DNA of 23,177 bases, taken from contig CAZWNY010000030.1 of NCBI GenBank assembly GCA_964635575.1, forward strand, positions 1 to 23,177. Reading direction: 5' to 3'. The DNA is from GCA-2733415 sp964635575 (GTDB taxonomy: Bacteria > Bacteroidota > Bacteroidia > Flavobacteriales > Flavobacteriaceae). Of this stretch, positions 1-8,893 are shown one piece after another; the first letter of the stretch is position 1, and each line of letters starts with the position of its first letter. Made by a program: the position numbers and the translations under genes. The notes beneath the pieces are model-generated. The model made no database searches, was not told the origin of the DNA, and saw nothing but the letters and a program-made list of their open reading frames with translations.

Positions 1-1316
1 TCGTCAATTTTATTTTCTTTTATCAACTTTTTTATATTATTATTTTCCATAATATTTTTAATAAATGCATCTTGTTTCATTCCTTTTATCCATGCTTCGG
101 AATAACGAATGTTACTAAATGATACTTGAGAATATAATGGCATATATTTTTCGGGGTATAGTTGTTGTATTCTTCTTTCAAAACGTTTTTGTAGTAAGAA
201 CTTAGGGTCTGCTACATGATCTCGCATTACGTAATAATTGTGTAACGATAAATCTTGTACGGCATCACCGTCTGGTTTTCTTAGCGTTTGATATTCTTTA
301 AAAACGGCATCCCAATTTTCATCGTGTTTTTGCATTAAATCCCACATTACGGTGCAGTCTTCAAAACCAGCATTCATTCCTTGACCGTAAAAAGGTACGG
401 TTGCGTGTGCAGCATCTCCCATTAAAGCGGTTTTACCAATTGTCCACGGATAGCATCTAATAATTGCTAATGATGATAGTGGATGCGTTTCCCATTGTTC
501 ACCTATTTCAGGCATTAGTTTGTAAAAGTCTGGAAATTTATTTTCAAAAAAGAAGTTTACATCTGCTTTTGTACTTAGTTTATCAAACGAGTTATTTGTT
601 CCTTCAAAAGGCATAAACAATGTGCAAGTAAAGCTTCCGTCTTCATTAGGTAGGGCGATTAGCATGTACTTTCCTCTTGGCCAAATGTGTAGCGTGTTTA
701 CATCTAATTTATAGCTTCCATCTTTATTTGCGGGTAATAATATTTCACGATAACCGTCATTTATATATTTTTGCGAATAGTTAAAACGCGGTATTTTTTG
801 CATTGCTTTGGTTCTAATTGCTGAAAAAGCACCGTCTGTACCAAAAACCACATTGGCTTTATGTTCGTGTTTTTTACCTGTTTTATAATCTTTTAAATAG
901 ACTATTCCGTTTTCTAAATCGGCACCAATACATTTTTGGTTGTAATGTATTTTTACTCCGCCTTTTTTTTCGGCAATATCCATTAAGGTGCAATTAATAC
1001 CTGCTCGTGAAACGGAATAAATAGCTTCATTTGCTAATCCGTATGGTTGATGTGTTAGCTTTCCCTGTAAGTCATGCATAGTACGACTATACATAGGTAT
1101 TGCAATTTCTTCTATTTTTTTGCGTACTCCTGCGTTTTCAAATGCTTTCCAACCACGAGTAGAAAGTGCTAAGTTTATCGATTTTCCTGCGGATATATCT
1201 GTTTTACGCAAATCAGATCTGCGTTCAAAAATGGTTACTTTATATCCTGCTTTGGCTAAATATACTGCCCAAAGTGATCCTACTAATCCTGCGCCAACAA
1301 TGGTTGCTGTTTTCAT
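1..1316 (-). CDS. kmo: Kynurenine 3-monooxygenase (FAD-dependent), C-terminus cut by window edge
   Basis: The reading frame is open from an ATG at 1316 down to base 1 with no stop, giving about 438 residues; only a short C-terminal tail should be missing. The product is a class A flavoprotein hydroxylase converting L-kynurenine to 3-hydroxykynurenine with NADPH and O2. The N-terminus carries the dinucleotide-binding motif GAGLVG (residues 8-13), ending in an acidic residue in FERR (31-33). The second FAD motif, GDAAHATVPFYGQGMNAGFED, begins at residue 300 and is characteristic of KMO. The start codon directly follows the stop of the upstream dioxygenase gene (TAA then ATG with no gap), so the two are probably translationally coupled in one operon. 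Family assignment is from recognised motifs; completeness of the C-terminus cannot be judged. Confidence 0.93.
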   Translation of the reverse strand, partial: MKTATIVGAGLVGSLWAVYLAKAGYKVTIFERRSDLRKTDISAGKSINLALSTRGWKAFENAGVRKKIEEIAIPMYSRTMHDLQGKLTHQPYGLANEAIYSVSRAGINCTLMDIAEKKGGVKIHYNQKCIGADLENGIVYLKDYKTGKKHEHKANVVFGTDGAFSAIRTKAMQKIPRFNYSQKYINDGYREILLPANKDGSYKLDVNTLHIWPRGKYMLIALPNEDGSFTCTLFMPFEGTNNSFDKLSTKADVNFFFENKFPDFYKLMPEIGEQWETHPLSSLAIIRCYPWTIGKTALMGDAAHATVPFYGQGMNAGFEDCTVMWDLMQKHDENWDAVFKEYQTLRKPDGDAVQDLSLHNYYVMRDHVADPKFLLQKRFERRIQQLYPEKYMPLYSQVSFSNIRYSEAWIKGMKQDAFIKNIMENNNIKKLIKENKID

Positions 1317-1835
1317 TTATTTTTTTAGTTTAGGCTCTTGCATTATCGTACCGCATTTATTACAGGTGCAAAGTGTTGAGTTTGCGTAGTATTCGTTTAA
1401 TAATTTAGGTAACTGTTTTACAATATTTTCTAATTGAAATGGAACTTTGTGTAATTCATTATTACAGTTTTCGCAATACCAAGAACAATAGTCTAGCTCT
1501 TCAGGTGTCCGAATTCTTTCAATAACTAATCCAACAGTATTTGGTCCTCTTTGTGGTGAATGCGGAACTCTTGCTGGTAAAAGAAATATTTCACCTTCTT
1601 TAATTTCGATATTTCGGATTTTTCCGTTTTCAATAATTGGCAGCGTAATATCTCCTTCTATTTGATAAAAAAATTCTTCGCCTTCATTGTAATGAAAATC
1701 TTTACGTGCGTTTGGTCCTCCAACTACCATTATAATAAATTCCGTGTTTTTATAAACTACTAAATTACCTACAGGTGGTTTTAGTTTATCTCTGTTTTCG
1801 TTAATCCATTTTTGAAAATTAATTGGTGGTAACAT
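1317..1835 (-). CDS. nbaC: 3-hydroxyanthranilate 3,4-dioxygenase
   Basis: This 172-residue cupin enzyme opens the ring of 3-hydroxyanthranilate to 2-amino-3-carboxymuconate semialdehyde, the step feeding quinolinate/NAD synthesis or complete tryptophan degradation. The iron ligands expected for the family are visible as H48, E54 and H92, with the spacing of the well-studied Cupriavidus enzyme. The C-terminal rubredoxin-like iron site of the bacterial type is also complete: C121-x-x-C124 and C158-x-x-C161. The length is normal. The gene directly precedes kynurenine monooxygenase in transcription order, and kynureninase, which acts between the two enzymes, is not in this window. I found no clear TAnnTTTG promoter in the 210 bases upstream. 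The symbol nbaC is one of two in use (also haaO). Confidence 0.94.
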   Translation of the reverse strand: MLPPINFQKWINENRDKLKPPVGNLVVYKNTEFIIMVVGGPNARKDFHYNEGEEFFYQIEGDITLPIIENGKIRNIEIKEGEIFLLPARVPHSPQRGPNTVGLVIERIRTPEELDYCSWYCENCNNELHKVPFQLENIVKQLPKLLNEYYANSTLCTCNKCGTIMQEPKLKK

Positions 1836-2045
1836 ATTTAGTTGTTTTGTTAATTAGTTTATCGTTTTACTTGAAATACTATTCCAACTTCAATTATTAC
1901 AGCTTTTAATTTCATGTTCAAGTTATATAAATATTTGTATAGAGTTATATAAAATATCTAAATCAGTCGCTTTTTTGTTTGATATTTCAATTACATCCTT
2001 ATTTTTATCTATAAATTGGTTTTTTGATTTTTTTAGAACAATTAT

Positions 2046-3206
2046 TTAGAGTGTTCCTCTAAGTGCTTGTTCTCTTTCTATAGATTCAAAAAGTGCTTTA
2101 AAGTTACCTGCTCCAAAACCTTTTGCGCCCATTCTTTGTATAATTTCGAAGAAAAGGGTTGGTCTGTCGGTTAATGGTTTTGTAAATATTTGTAATAAAT
2201 ATCCTTCTTCATCAGCATCTACTAATATCGATAGTTTTTGAAGTTCTTTTATGTCTTCATTCATCATATCCATGTGTACTCCTAATCGTCTTGGGATGTC
2301 GTTATAATATGCTTGTGGTGGTGATGGTAAAAACTCAACTCCGTTAGCTTTTAATTGTTTTATCGTTTCAATAATATCATCGGTAGCAACGGCTAAATGT
2401 TGTACGCCTTCACCTTCATAAAAATCTAAGTATTCTTCTATTTGCGATTTTTTGGCGGCTTTTGCTGGTTCATTTATTGGAAATTTTATACGTCCGTTTC
2501 CGTTACTCATTACTTTACTCATTAAGGCTGAGTATTCCGTGTGTATTTGCTTGTCATCAAAAGATAAAAAATTAACAAACCCCATTACATCTTCATACCA
2601 TTTTACCCAAACATTCATTTGATTCCAATCGACATTACCAACCATATGATCAATAAATTTTAAACCTGCTGCTGGTGGATTATAGTCTGATTTCCATTCC
2701 ATAAACCCAGGCATAAAAGTTCCTTTGTAATTTTTACGTTCTACAAAAAGGTGTATGGTTTCTCCGTAAGTATGTATTCCTGCTCGTACAACCTCACCGT
2801 GTTCGTCTTTTTCGGTAGTTGGTTCCATGTACGATTTTGCTCCTCGTTTTGTGGTTTCTTCCCATGATTTTTTAGCATCTTCTACCCAAAGTGCAACAAC
2901 TTTTACGCCATCGCCGTGTTTGGTTACGTGTTTATTAATTTCCGACTTGCTGTTTAAGGCGGATGTGAATACCAGTCTAATTTTATCCTGTTTTAACACA
3001 TAACTTACGGTGTCTTTTGATCCTGTTTCTAAACCTTTATATGCGCATGATTGAAATCCAAATGCGGTTTTATAATAGTGTGCAGCTTGTTTTGCGTTTC
3101 CCACATAAAACTCTACATAATCTGTTCCTAAAAGCGGTAAAAAATCTTTCGCTCCTTCAAATATTTTTTCTAAACCGTAGTTTACTGATTTTACTTTATT
3201 TTTCAT
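2046..3206 (-). CDS. hpd: 4-hydroxyphenylpyruvate dioxygenase
   Basis: This 386-residue Fe(II) enzyme converts 4-hydroxyphenylpyruvate, from tyrosine transamination, to homogentisate. It has the expected two vicinal-oxygen-chelate domains, roughly residues 25-155 and 180-345. The metal ligands read as H187 (in DHMVGNV), H270 (in VQHLAVATDDI) and E354 (in LFFEIIQR). The C-terminal helix that gates the active site ends in the familiar GFGAGNFKALFESIEREQ segment followed by ALRGTL, so the protein is complete. The start is ATG. The next gene upstream, homogentisate dioxygenase, takes the product, so the two form the core of tyrosine catabolism. A good promoter candidate lies about 140 bases upstream, so hpd may also be transcribed separately from hmgA. 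Confidence 0.96.
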   Translation of the reverse strand: MKNKVKSVNYGLEKIFEGAKDFLPLLGTDYVEFYVGNAKQAAHYYKTAFGFQSCAYKGLETGSKDTVSYVLKQDKIRLVFTSALNSKSEINKHVTKHGDGVKVVALWVEDAKKSWEETTKRGAKSYMEPTTEKDEHGEVVRAGIHTYGETIHLFVERKNYKGTFMPGFMEWKSDYNPPAAGLKFIDHMVGNVDWNQMNVWVKWYEDVMGFVNFLSFDDKQIHTEYSALMSKVMSNGNGRIKFPINEPAKAAKKSQIEEYLDFYEGEGVQHLAVATDDIIETIKQLKANGVEFLPSPPQAYYNDIPRRLGVHMDMMNEDIKELQKLSILVDADEEGYLLQIFTKPLTDRPTLFFEIIQRMGAKGFGAGNFKALFESIEREQALRGTL

Positions 3207-3343
3207 TTTTATTTTTATTTTTAGATAAAAGAGAATAGGCTTTTAATTATTTTTGAAACCCTTTGTTCTTTTTTGAAATCTCTCAATTTCTTCTTCAATC
3301 AAATTTATTTTTTTTGCATTATTATTTAGTTTTTATAATAAGG

Positions 3344-3374
3344 CAAAAATATTTTTTTCAATTTCTAAACCCAA
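3344..3374 (-). promoter_or_regulatory. Candidate Bacteroidota-type promoter for hpd
   Basis: Read on the minus strand, this holds TTG (3374-3372), a 20-base spacer and TATTTTTG (3351-3344), matching the Bacteroidota housekeeping pattern TTG-N19/20-TAnnTTTG. It lies in the 238-base gap between hmgA and hpd and would give an untranslated leader of about 130 bases. That leader is AT-rich and I see no convincing riboswitch or hairpin in it. The match is by eye only. Confidence 0.55.
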
Positions 3375-3444
3375 TTGTCAAGTTTTAAGATTTTTATAGT
3401 TATGCTTTTGGAACTATTCAATTTATTTTTCTTTATTTCTACTT

Positions 3445-4605
3445 TCATTTAGCTATCCAACTTTTATAATAATCATCTACTTGAAGTTTTAACGCTTCTT
3501 CGGTAATCATCATTGGCTTAAAAGGGTCGATCATAACTGCTAATTCGCCTGTTTCTTTTTTGCCAACACTTTTTTCAATTGCTCCTGGGTGCGGACCATG
3601 TGGTATCCCTCCAGGATGTAAGGTAATTTGCCCTTTTTCGATGTTGTTTCTGCTCATAAAATCACCATCTACATAGTATAATAATTCTTCTGAATCTATA
3701 TTTGAATGATGATAGGGTGCAGGAATGCTTTCTGGGTGATAATCATACATACGTGGTACAAAACTACACACTACAAAGCCTGTTGCTTCCCATTGTTGAT
3801 GGATTGGTGGCGGTAAATGAATACGACCTGTTATTGGTTCAAAGTCATGTATTGAAAATGCATACGGATAATGAAAACCGTCCCAACCTATAACATCAAA
3901 TGGATGGTTTGCATGGGTATATTCCCACATTACACCTTGTTTTTTTGATATTATTTTAAACTCTCCTTTTTCATCGTGTGTTTTTAAATCGGTTGGTAGT
4001 CTGAAATCACGTTCGCAAAACGGGGAATGTTCTAATAATTGCCCGAAGTTATTGCGGTATTGTTTTGGAGTTAAAATAGGGCTAAAAGATTCTACATATA
4101 AAATACGATTATCTAGCGTGTCAAAATCAATTTGATAGGTTGTGCCTCTCGGAATTATTAAATAATCACCATATTTAAAATTGATGTTTCCATACATGGT
4201 TTTTAATGTTCCTGAACCAATATGAATAAAAAGCATTTCGTCTGCATCAGAATTTCTGTAAAAATAATTTTTCGAAAATTCTTTTGGCGCAGCTAAACCA
4301 ATGTGTAAATCGTTATTTACAAATAGTGTTTTTCTGCTTTTAAGATAATCTTGTTCTGGTTTTAAAGAGAAGCCTTTAAAACTTAGTGCTTTCATGTTTT
4401 TGTCTATCGCAATTTTTGGAGACACATCTTTTCCTCTTTTAATTTCAGAAACTACGGTTGGCGGATATAAATGATAAATTAATGATGACATTCCTGCAAA
4501 ACCTGCGGTGCCAAATAATTCTTCTTGGTATAAACTACCGTCTGGTTTCTTAAATGTGGTGTGTCTTTTGTGTGGGATTTTACCCAGCGTATGATATCTT
4601 GGCAT
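3445..4605 (-). CDS. hmgA: Homogentisate 1,2-dioxygenase, short Bacteroidota form
   Basis: The product is a cupin-fold Fe(II) enzyme that cleaves homogentisate to maleylacetoacetate, the ring-opening step of tyrosine and phenylalanine degradation. The iron site is visible in the C-terminal half: H300 (in PYHHSN), E306 (in DSEELL) and H336 (in IPHGPH). The spacings of 6 and 30 residues equal those of the human enzyme (H335, E341, H371). At 386 residues it is shorter than the roughly 430-445 of the human and Pseudomonas enzymes, but nothing looks truncated: the start is ATG and the N-terminal cupin half is present. It lies upstream of hpd on the same strand, 238 bases away. I found no strong promoter match in the 175 bases upstream. 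Maleylacetoacetate isomerase and fumarylacetoacetase are not in the window. Confidence 0.9.
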   Translation of the reverse strand: MPRYHTLGKIPHKRHTTFKKPDGSLYQEELFGTAGFAGMSSLIYHLYPPTVVSEIKRGKDVSPKIAIDKNMKALSFKGFSLKPEQDYLKSRKTLFVNNDLHIGLAAPKEFSKNYFYRNSDADEMLFIHIGSGTLKTMYGNINFKYGDYLIIPRGTTYQIDFDTLDNRILYVESFSPILTPKQYRNNFGQLLEHSPFCERDFRLPTDLKTHDEKGEFKIISKKQGVMWEYTHANHPFDVIGWDGFHYPYAFSIHDFEPITGRIHLPPPIHQQWEATGFVVCSFVPRMYDYHPESIPAPYHHSNIDSEELLYYVDGDFMSRNNIEKGQITLHPGGIPHGPHPGAIEKSVGKKETGELAVMIDPFKPMMITEEALKLQVDDYYKSWIAK

Positions 4606-4780
4606 TTTTATTATAATTTAAAGATTAAATCCCTTTTTTGAGGGTTTGTTTTTCTGAAATTTTTCTTGAAATTAAAAATATAATTCGCTATTCGGGGTTT
4701 CTTTTAAGAAGAAATTTTAAATATATTAATATGTTTTCCCAATGTGGTTTCATCTGTTACAAATATCGTAAAAAATAAGT

Positions 4781-7066
4781 TTAAAACCAATATCCAAGGC
4801 TAATAAACCAATATACTTCTTTTACTTCGGGTGACCAGGTGCTTTTTATTTGCATCGGTCCTAAAAATGTTTTTGCTCCATACCCAAGTGCATACCCTGA
4901 ATATGAAGGCAATGAAAGCCAGTCGGCATCTTTATATAATCCGTCATCAATATTTGCAAAGTTAGCGCTTGCTATTAAGTGATGATTTTTTTTAATCAAA
5001 TAATTAACGTCTATTGTCCCTTTTAAATAACCGTCTCCTGCAATGCTTAAAAAATCATAGCCATAAAATGCTTTGTGATTTAATATAAAATTATTGCCAA
5101 ATCCTCCTAAAACAAAATCGAATGTTGGGCTGGTGTTATTTCCTATTCGTATTCCTGATTCAATAAAAACACTGGTGTGTAATTTTTTTAAAAATGTTTT
5201 AACGCCACCCATTTTTAGGTTTATTACTGAAAATTCTTCAAAATTATCGTTATTACTGGTTATTAAATAGGTTTTAAAGTCCATATCAAAATACAGTCCT
5301 TTTGTAGGGTAATAAATATCATCTAACGTGTCATATTGTAAGTCGGCAAATACACTAAAAAACTCATTATCTTCTAAAAAAATATTATTTGCAGGTGTTT
5401 CATAGTAAAATTCAATTTGTTGATGTTGTGCTCCTAATGCTAATGTAAATTCTGTTTTAAAAATAGTTTCCAAATAAAATTGATTAATTAATTCAGATGC
5501 ATTTAGGTCAATAATATTTGTAGTTAATGAGTTATTATCAAAAATTTGAAACCCTACTTTTTTTTCAAAAGCGTTAAATGATGATTTTACTCCGATGCTC
5601 CAAAAGAATCCTTTGTCAATATAATACTCAAAGTTATATCGCATTTTTTCACCTAAAATTAAATCGAAACTTGCAATGTCATTGTTGGTTATTAGTTGTT
5701 TGTGAGTTAAATTGATTAATGCGTTTCCTTTATATAGGTCGTCAAAATGAAGTCCTAGTTTTAAATTGGTTCTGTTATTGTTTTCTTTAAGGCCAATAAC
5801 AAGCGTGTTGTTTGCTTCTATTTTAAAATTTATTTTATAAAAATTATTAGTTGCAGCTAACGCAGTAATTCCTTTTTCTATTTTTTTGTAGGATGTGGCT
5901 GTATTTTCTTTTAGTTTTAATTTTCCTAAAATATATGCTTTGGTATAGTTTTTATTTCCCAATATTTGTATCTTTTTAAATGTATATTCATCTAAAAGAT
6001 CTTTGTTTATTTTTTGAATAGGTTTTTGTACTTGTTGCTTGGCAATTTCCTTTAATTGCTCTAGGTATTTTTTTGTTGCTAAATAACCTTCGTTATAAAT
6101 TTCGGGTGCTTTGTCAAATGAAATAATATTATATTTGGTAATATTTGGTTTTATGTAAATAGTTGTGCTTTCTACCTTATGTTGTTCCATTTGGTTTTGG
6201 ATAGTAAAGTTAGATATTTGAGTCATAATATCCATTATCGATTTTAAATTTTCTTTTTTACGTAAACTATCTTGCACATCTACCCCAATAGTAACATGTA
6301 TATCTTTTTTTAAAAGCTCATGTATTGGGTAGTTGTTGCTAATTCCTCCATCAATAAGTAGTTTTTCATCTAAATGTACGGGTTCAAAAAGTGATGGTAC
6401 TGCACTACTTGCGGCAATAGCATTAGGTAAATATCCTTTGTTTAAAATTTTTTGTTTCCCGTTTTCTAAATTGGTTGCTATACAAAAAAAAGGAATCGGT
6501 AATTTACTAAAGTCTGAAATATGGCTTACATGGTTTAGTAATCTTACATATAAGTTATACACATTTTGTCCTTTAGATAGTGCCGAAGGGAAACTTAATT
6601 TTAAGTTATTAAACGGCAAGGTTACTGCGTGTCTGTCGTCATTATTTCGTTCAAAAAAAGATTTGTTTTTTCGTTCAAAATCATCACTCATTAAGGTTTC
6701 AAAATCAACTTTTTTAAATATTGTTTTTAATTCATCTGCAGTATAACCTGATGCATATAATGCCCCAACAATTGCCCCCATACTGGTGCCTGCAATGTAA
6801 TTTATTTGAACTCCTGCTTCTTCAATTGCTTTTAATGCACCAATGTGTGCTAATCCTTTTGCTCCACCACCACTTAATACTAACCCTACTTTTAAATTAC
6901 TTTTTAAGGGGGTTTTTTTTAAAAATTTATCTTTTGGAAATGATTTTTTTGAAGATGTACTTCGTGTATTGGATCTGAAGGTATCCAATTTAGTAGTGTC
7001 TTTTACTTGAGAAACTCCAGTTAAAAAACTGAGTAAAAATAATATGTATATTTTGTTTGTTTTCAC
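4781..7066 (-). CDS. Patatin-like phospholipase with POTRA-like linker and outer-membrane beta-barrel
   Basis: This 761-residue envelope protein starts with a signal peptide (about residues 1-20, ending VSQ). A patatin domain spans about 58-335: oxyanion glycine loop GGGAKG (66-71), nucleophile S95 in GTSMG, and catalytic D239 in DGGISNN. Ser and Asp form the usual catalytic dyad, so lipid acyl hydrolase activity is expected. Residues about 361-425 resemble one POTRA domain (YTFKKIQILGNKNY onward). The rest, about 433-761, has alternating barrel strands and ends in an aromatic (GYWF), as outer-membrane barrels do. The architecture matches RssA/PlpD-type patatins of the type Vd group, here in Bacteroidota form. 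The start codon is GTG; an in-frame stop four codons upstream rules out a longer start. It lies 19 bases downstream of uvrC and is probably co-transcribed. The substrate is unknown. Confidence 0.9.
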   Translation of the reverse strand: MKTNKIYILFLLSFLTGVSQVKDTTKLDTFRSNTRSTSSKKSFPKDKFLKKTPLKSNLKVGLVLSGGGAKGLAHIGALKAIEEAGVQINYIAGTSMGAIVGALYASGYTADELKTIFKKVDFETLMSDDFERKNKSFFERNNDDRHAVTLPFNNLKLSFPSALSKGQNVYNLYVRLLNHVSHISDFSKLPIPFFCIATNLENGKQKILNKGYLPNAIAASSAVPSLFEPVHLDEKLLIDGGISNNYPIHELLKKDIHVTIGVDVQDSLRKKENLKSIMDIMTQISNFTIQNQMEQHKVESTTIYIKPNITKYNIISFDKAPEIYNEGYLATKKYLEQLKEIAKQQVQKPIQKINKDLLDEYTFKKIQILGNKNYTKAYILGKLKLKENTATSYKKIEKGITALAATNNFYKINFKIEANNTLVIGLKENNNRTNLKLGLHFDDLYKGNALINLTHKQLITNNDIASFDLILGEKMRYNFEYYIDKGFFWSIGVKSSFNAFEKKVGFQIFDNNSLTTNIIDLNASELINQFYLETIFKTEFTLALGAQHQQIEFYYETPANNIFLEDNEFFSVFADLQYDTLDDIYYPTKGLYFDMDFKTYLITSNNDNFEEFSVINLKMGGVKTFLKKLHTSVFIESGIRIGNNTSPTFDFVLGGFGNNFILNHKAFYGYDFLSIAGDGYLKGTIDVNYLIKKNHHLIASANFANIDDGLYKDADWLSLPSYSGYALGYGAKTFLGPMQIKSTWSPEVKEVYWFISLGYWF

Positions 7067-7085
7067 TTTGTGAAGTTACAAAATG

Positions 7086-8873
7086 CTAATGAAATTTTGT
7101 ATATATTTTTTGAGCTTTTGAAAAACCAATTACTTTTTCCATTTCTTGAAGCGTTGCTTCTTTAATTCGTTTAACCGATTTAAAACGTTTCATTAAGGAA
7201 ATTATTGTTTTTTCACCAATGCCGTTTATCGTTTCTAATTCGGTTTGTAATGCGTTTTTACTACGTCTATTTCTATGATGTTCTATCCCAAAACGATGTG
7301 CTTCATTGCGTAAATGTTGTATTACTTTTAAGCTTTCCGATTTTTTATCAAGATATAACGGATATTTATCTTCTGGATAAAACAACTCCTCTAACCGTTT
7401 TGCAATACCAATTATAGCTATTTTTTTTCGTAAGTTTAAGGTGTCTAAACTTTTTAATGCGGATGATAATTGTCCTTTACCTCCATCAATAATAATTAAT
7501 TGTGGTAATGGTTGGTTTTCTTCCACCAAACGTTTGTAGCGTCTATAAACCACTTCTTCCATAGAAGCATAATCGTCTGGTCCAACTACTGTTTTTATGT
7601 TAAAATTTCGATATTCTTTTTTACTGGGTTTCCCGTTTTTAAAAACTACACAAGCTGCAACAGGGTTTGTGCCTTGTATGTTTGAGTTATCAAAACATTC
7701 AATATGTCGAGGTTCTACTGGTAAACGCAAATCTTTTTTCATTTGCTTCATTATTCTGTTTGAATGTCGCTCGGGATCGGTAATTTTTACTTGCTTAAAG
7801 CGATCCATTCGGTAATATTTTGCGTTTCTTTCAGACAGCTCTACAATACGTTTTTTGTCGCCTAACCTCGGAATGGTAATTTTTAATTCATCTCCTAAAC
7901 TTACTTGAAAAGGCACATATATTTCTTTGGAATTGGAGTGAAAACGATTTCTGATTTCTATAATCGATATTTCTAATAATTCCTTATCGGTTTCATCTAA
8001 TTTTTTCTTTAATTCTAACGTGTGTGATCTAATTATTGAACCGTAGGATAATTGCAAAAAATTAATGTACGCATAGGTTTCATCAGAAACAATGGAAAAC
8101 ACATCTACATTAGAAATTTTAGGGTTTATAATGGTAGATTTTGATTGATAGTTTTCTAAGACTGCTACTTTTTCTTTAATGCGTTGTGCGTCTTCAAACT
8201 GTAAATTTTCAGCATATTGATGCATTTTGTTTTTAAAACCCTGAAGTGAGTTTTTAAAGTTTCCTTTTAAAATTTCTCGTATGGCAGTTATTTGTTTTTG
8301 GTATAGTTTTTCTGTTTGCAAGCCTTCACAAGCACCTTTGCAATTTTTTAAATGATACTCCAAACATATCTTAAATTTATCGTTTTTAATGTTTTCTTCT
8401 GATAATTTGTAGCTACAAGTACGTAAAGAATAAAGTCCTTTTATTAAGTCTAACAGTGTTTTTACAGTACGCATACTGGTATATGGACCAAAATACTCAC
8501 TACCATCTTTTATAAATCTACGAGTTGAAAACACTCTAGGAAATACTTCGTTTTTAATGCAAATCCACGGATATGTTTTTCCGTCTTTCAGTAATACATT
8601 ATATCGAGGTTTATATTTTTTAATAAGATTGTTTTCTAATAAAAGCGCATCGGTTTCTGTGGCAACTACAATGTGTTTTATATTTGCTATTTTTTTTACA
8701 AGAACTGCTGTTTTTCCACTTTCATGGGTTTTTGTAAAGTAAGAAGAAACTCTTTTTTTTAGATTTTTGGCTTTACCAACATATAATATTTTATTTTCAA
8801 TATCGTAATATTGATATACTCCAGGGTTATTAGGTAGTGTTTTTATTTGTAGTTGTAAAGCTTCAGTAATCAT
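7086..8873 (-). CDS. uvrC: Excinuclease ABC subunit C
   Basis: UvrC makes both incisions in nucleotide excision repair. From the chosen start (ATG at 8873) the protein is 595 residues: a GIY-YIG nuclease domain with GVY (18-20) and YVG (31-33), four cysteines at 153, 170, 178 and 182 matching the family's iron-sulfur cluster spacing, a UVR helical hairpin (about 213-241) for UvrB binding, an RNase H-like nuclease domain with D395 (ECFDNSN) and D463 (IIDGGKGQ), and C-terminal helix-hairpin-helix motifs around 548-590. The frame extends to another ATG at 8906, but that codon sits inside a perfect inverted repeat and the extra 11 residues do not resemble the family, which begins just before the PGVY motif. 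rnr lies upstream on the same strand; the patatin gene follows after 19 bases. Confidence 0.96.
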   Translation of the reverse strand: MITEALQLQIKTLPNNPGVYQYYDIENKILYVGKAKNLKKRVSSYFTKTHESGKTAVLVKKIANIKHIVVATETDALLLENNLIKKYKPRYNVLLKDGKTYPWICIKNEVFPRVFSTRRFIKDGSEYFGPYTSMRTVKTLLDLIKGLYSLRTCSYKLSEENIKNDKFKICLEYHLKNCKGACEGLQTEKLYQKQITAIREILKGNFKNSLQGFKNKMHQYAENLQFEDAQRIKEKVAVLENYQSKSTIINPKISNVDVFSIVSDETYAYINFLQLSYGSIIRSHTLELKKKLDETDKELLEISIIEIRNRFHSNSKEIYVPFQVSLGDELKITIPRLGDKKRIVELSERNAKYYRMDRFKQVKITDPERHSNRIMKQMKKDLRLPVEPRHIECFDNSNIQGTNPVAACVVFKNGKPSKKEYRNFNIKTVVGPDDYASMEEVVYRRYKRLVEENQPLPQLIIIDGGKGQLSSALKSLDTLNLRKKIAIIGIAKRLEELFYPEDKYPLYLDKKSESLKVIQHLRNEAHRFGIEHHRNRRSKNALQTELETINGIGEKTIISLMKRFKSVKRIKEATLQEMEKVIGFSKAQKIYTKFH

Positions 8874-8893
8874 AATGCTAAAAATAAGATTGT

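Noticed and set aside
1923..2045. Open 40-codon stretch in frame after the hpd stop codon on the minus strand, which might suggest readthrough or a degraded gene.
   Set aside because: The HPPD protein already ends at the normal family C-terminus (ALRGTL). The stretch has no start codon, is low-complexity (Lys/Asn/Ile-rich) and is easily open by chance in AT-rich DNA.
6333..6746. A 137-codon open frame on the plus strand opposite the patatin domain.
   Set aside because: It is a shadow of the patatin gene: the minus-strand frame has intact catalytic motifs, and the plus-strand product resembles no protein I know.
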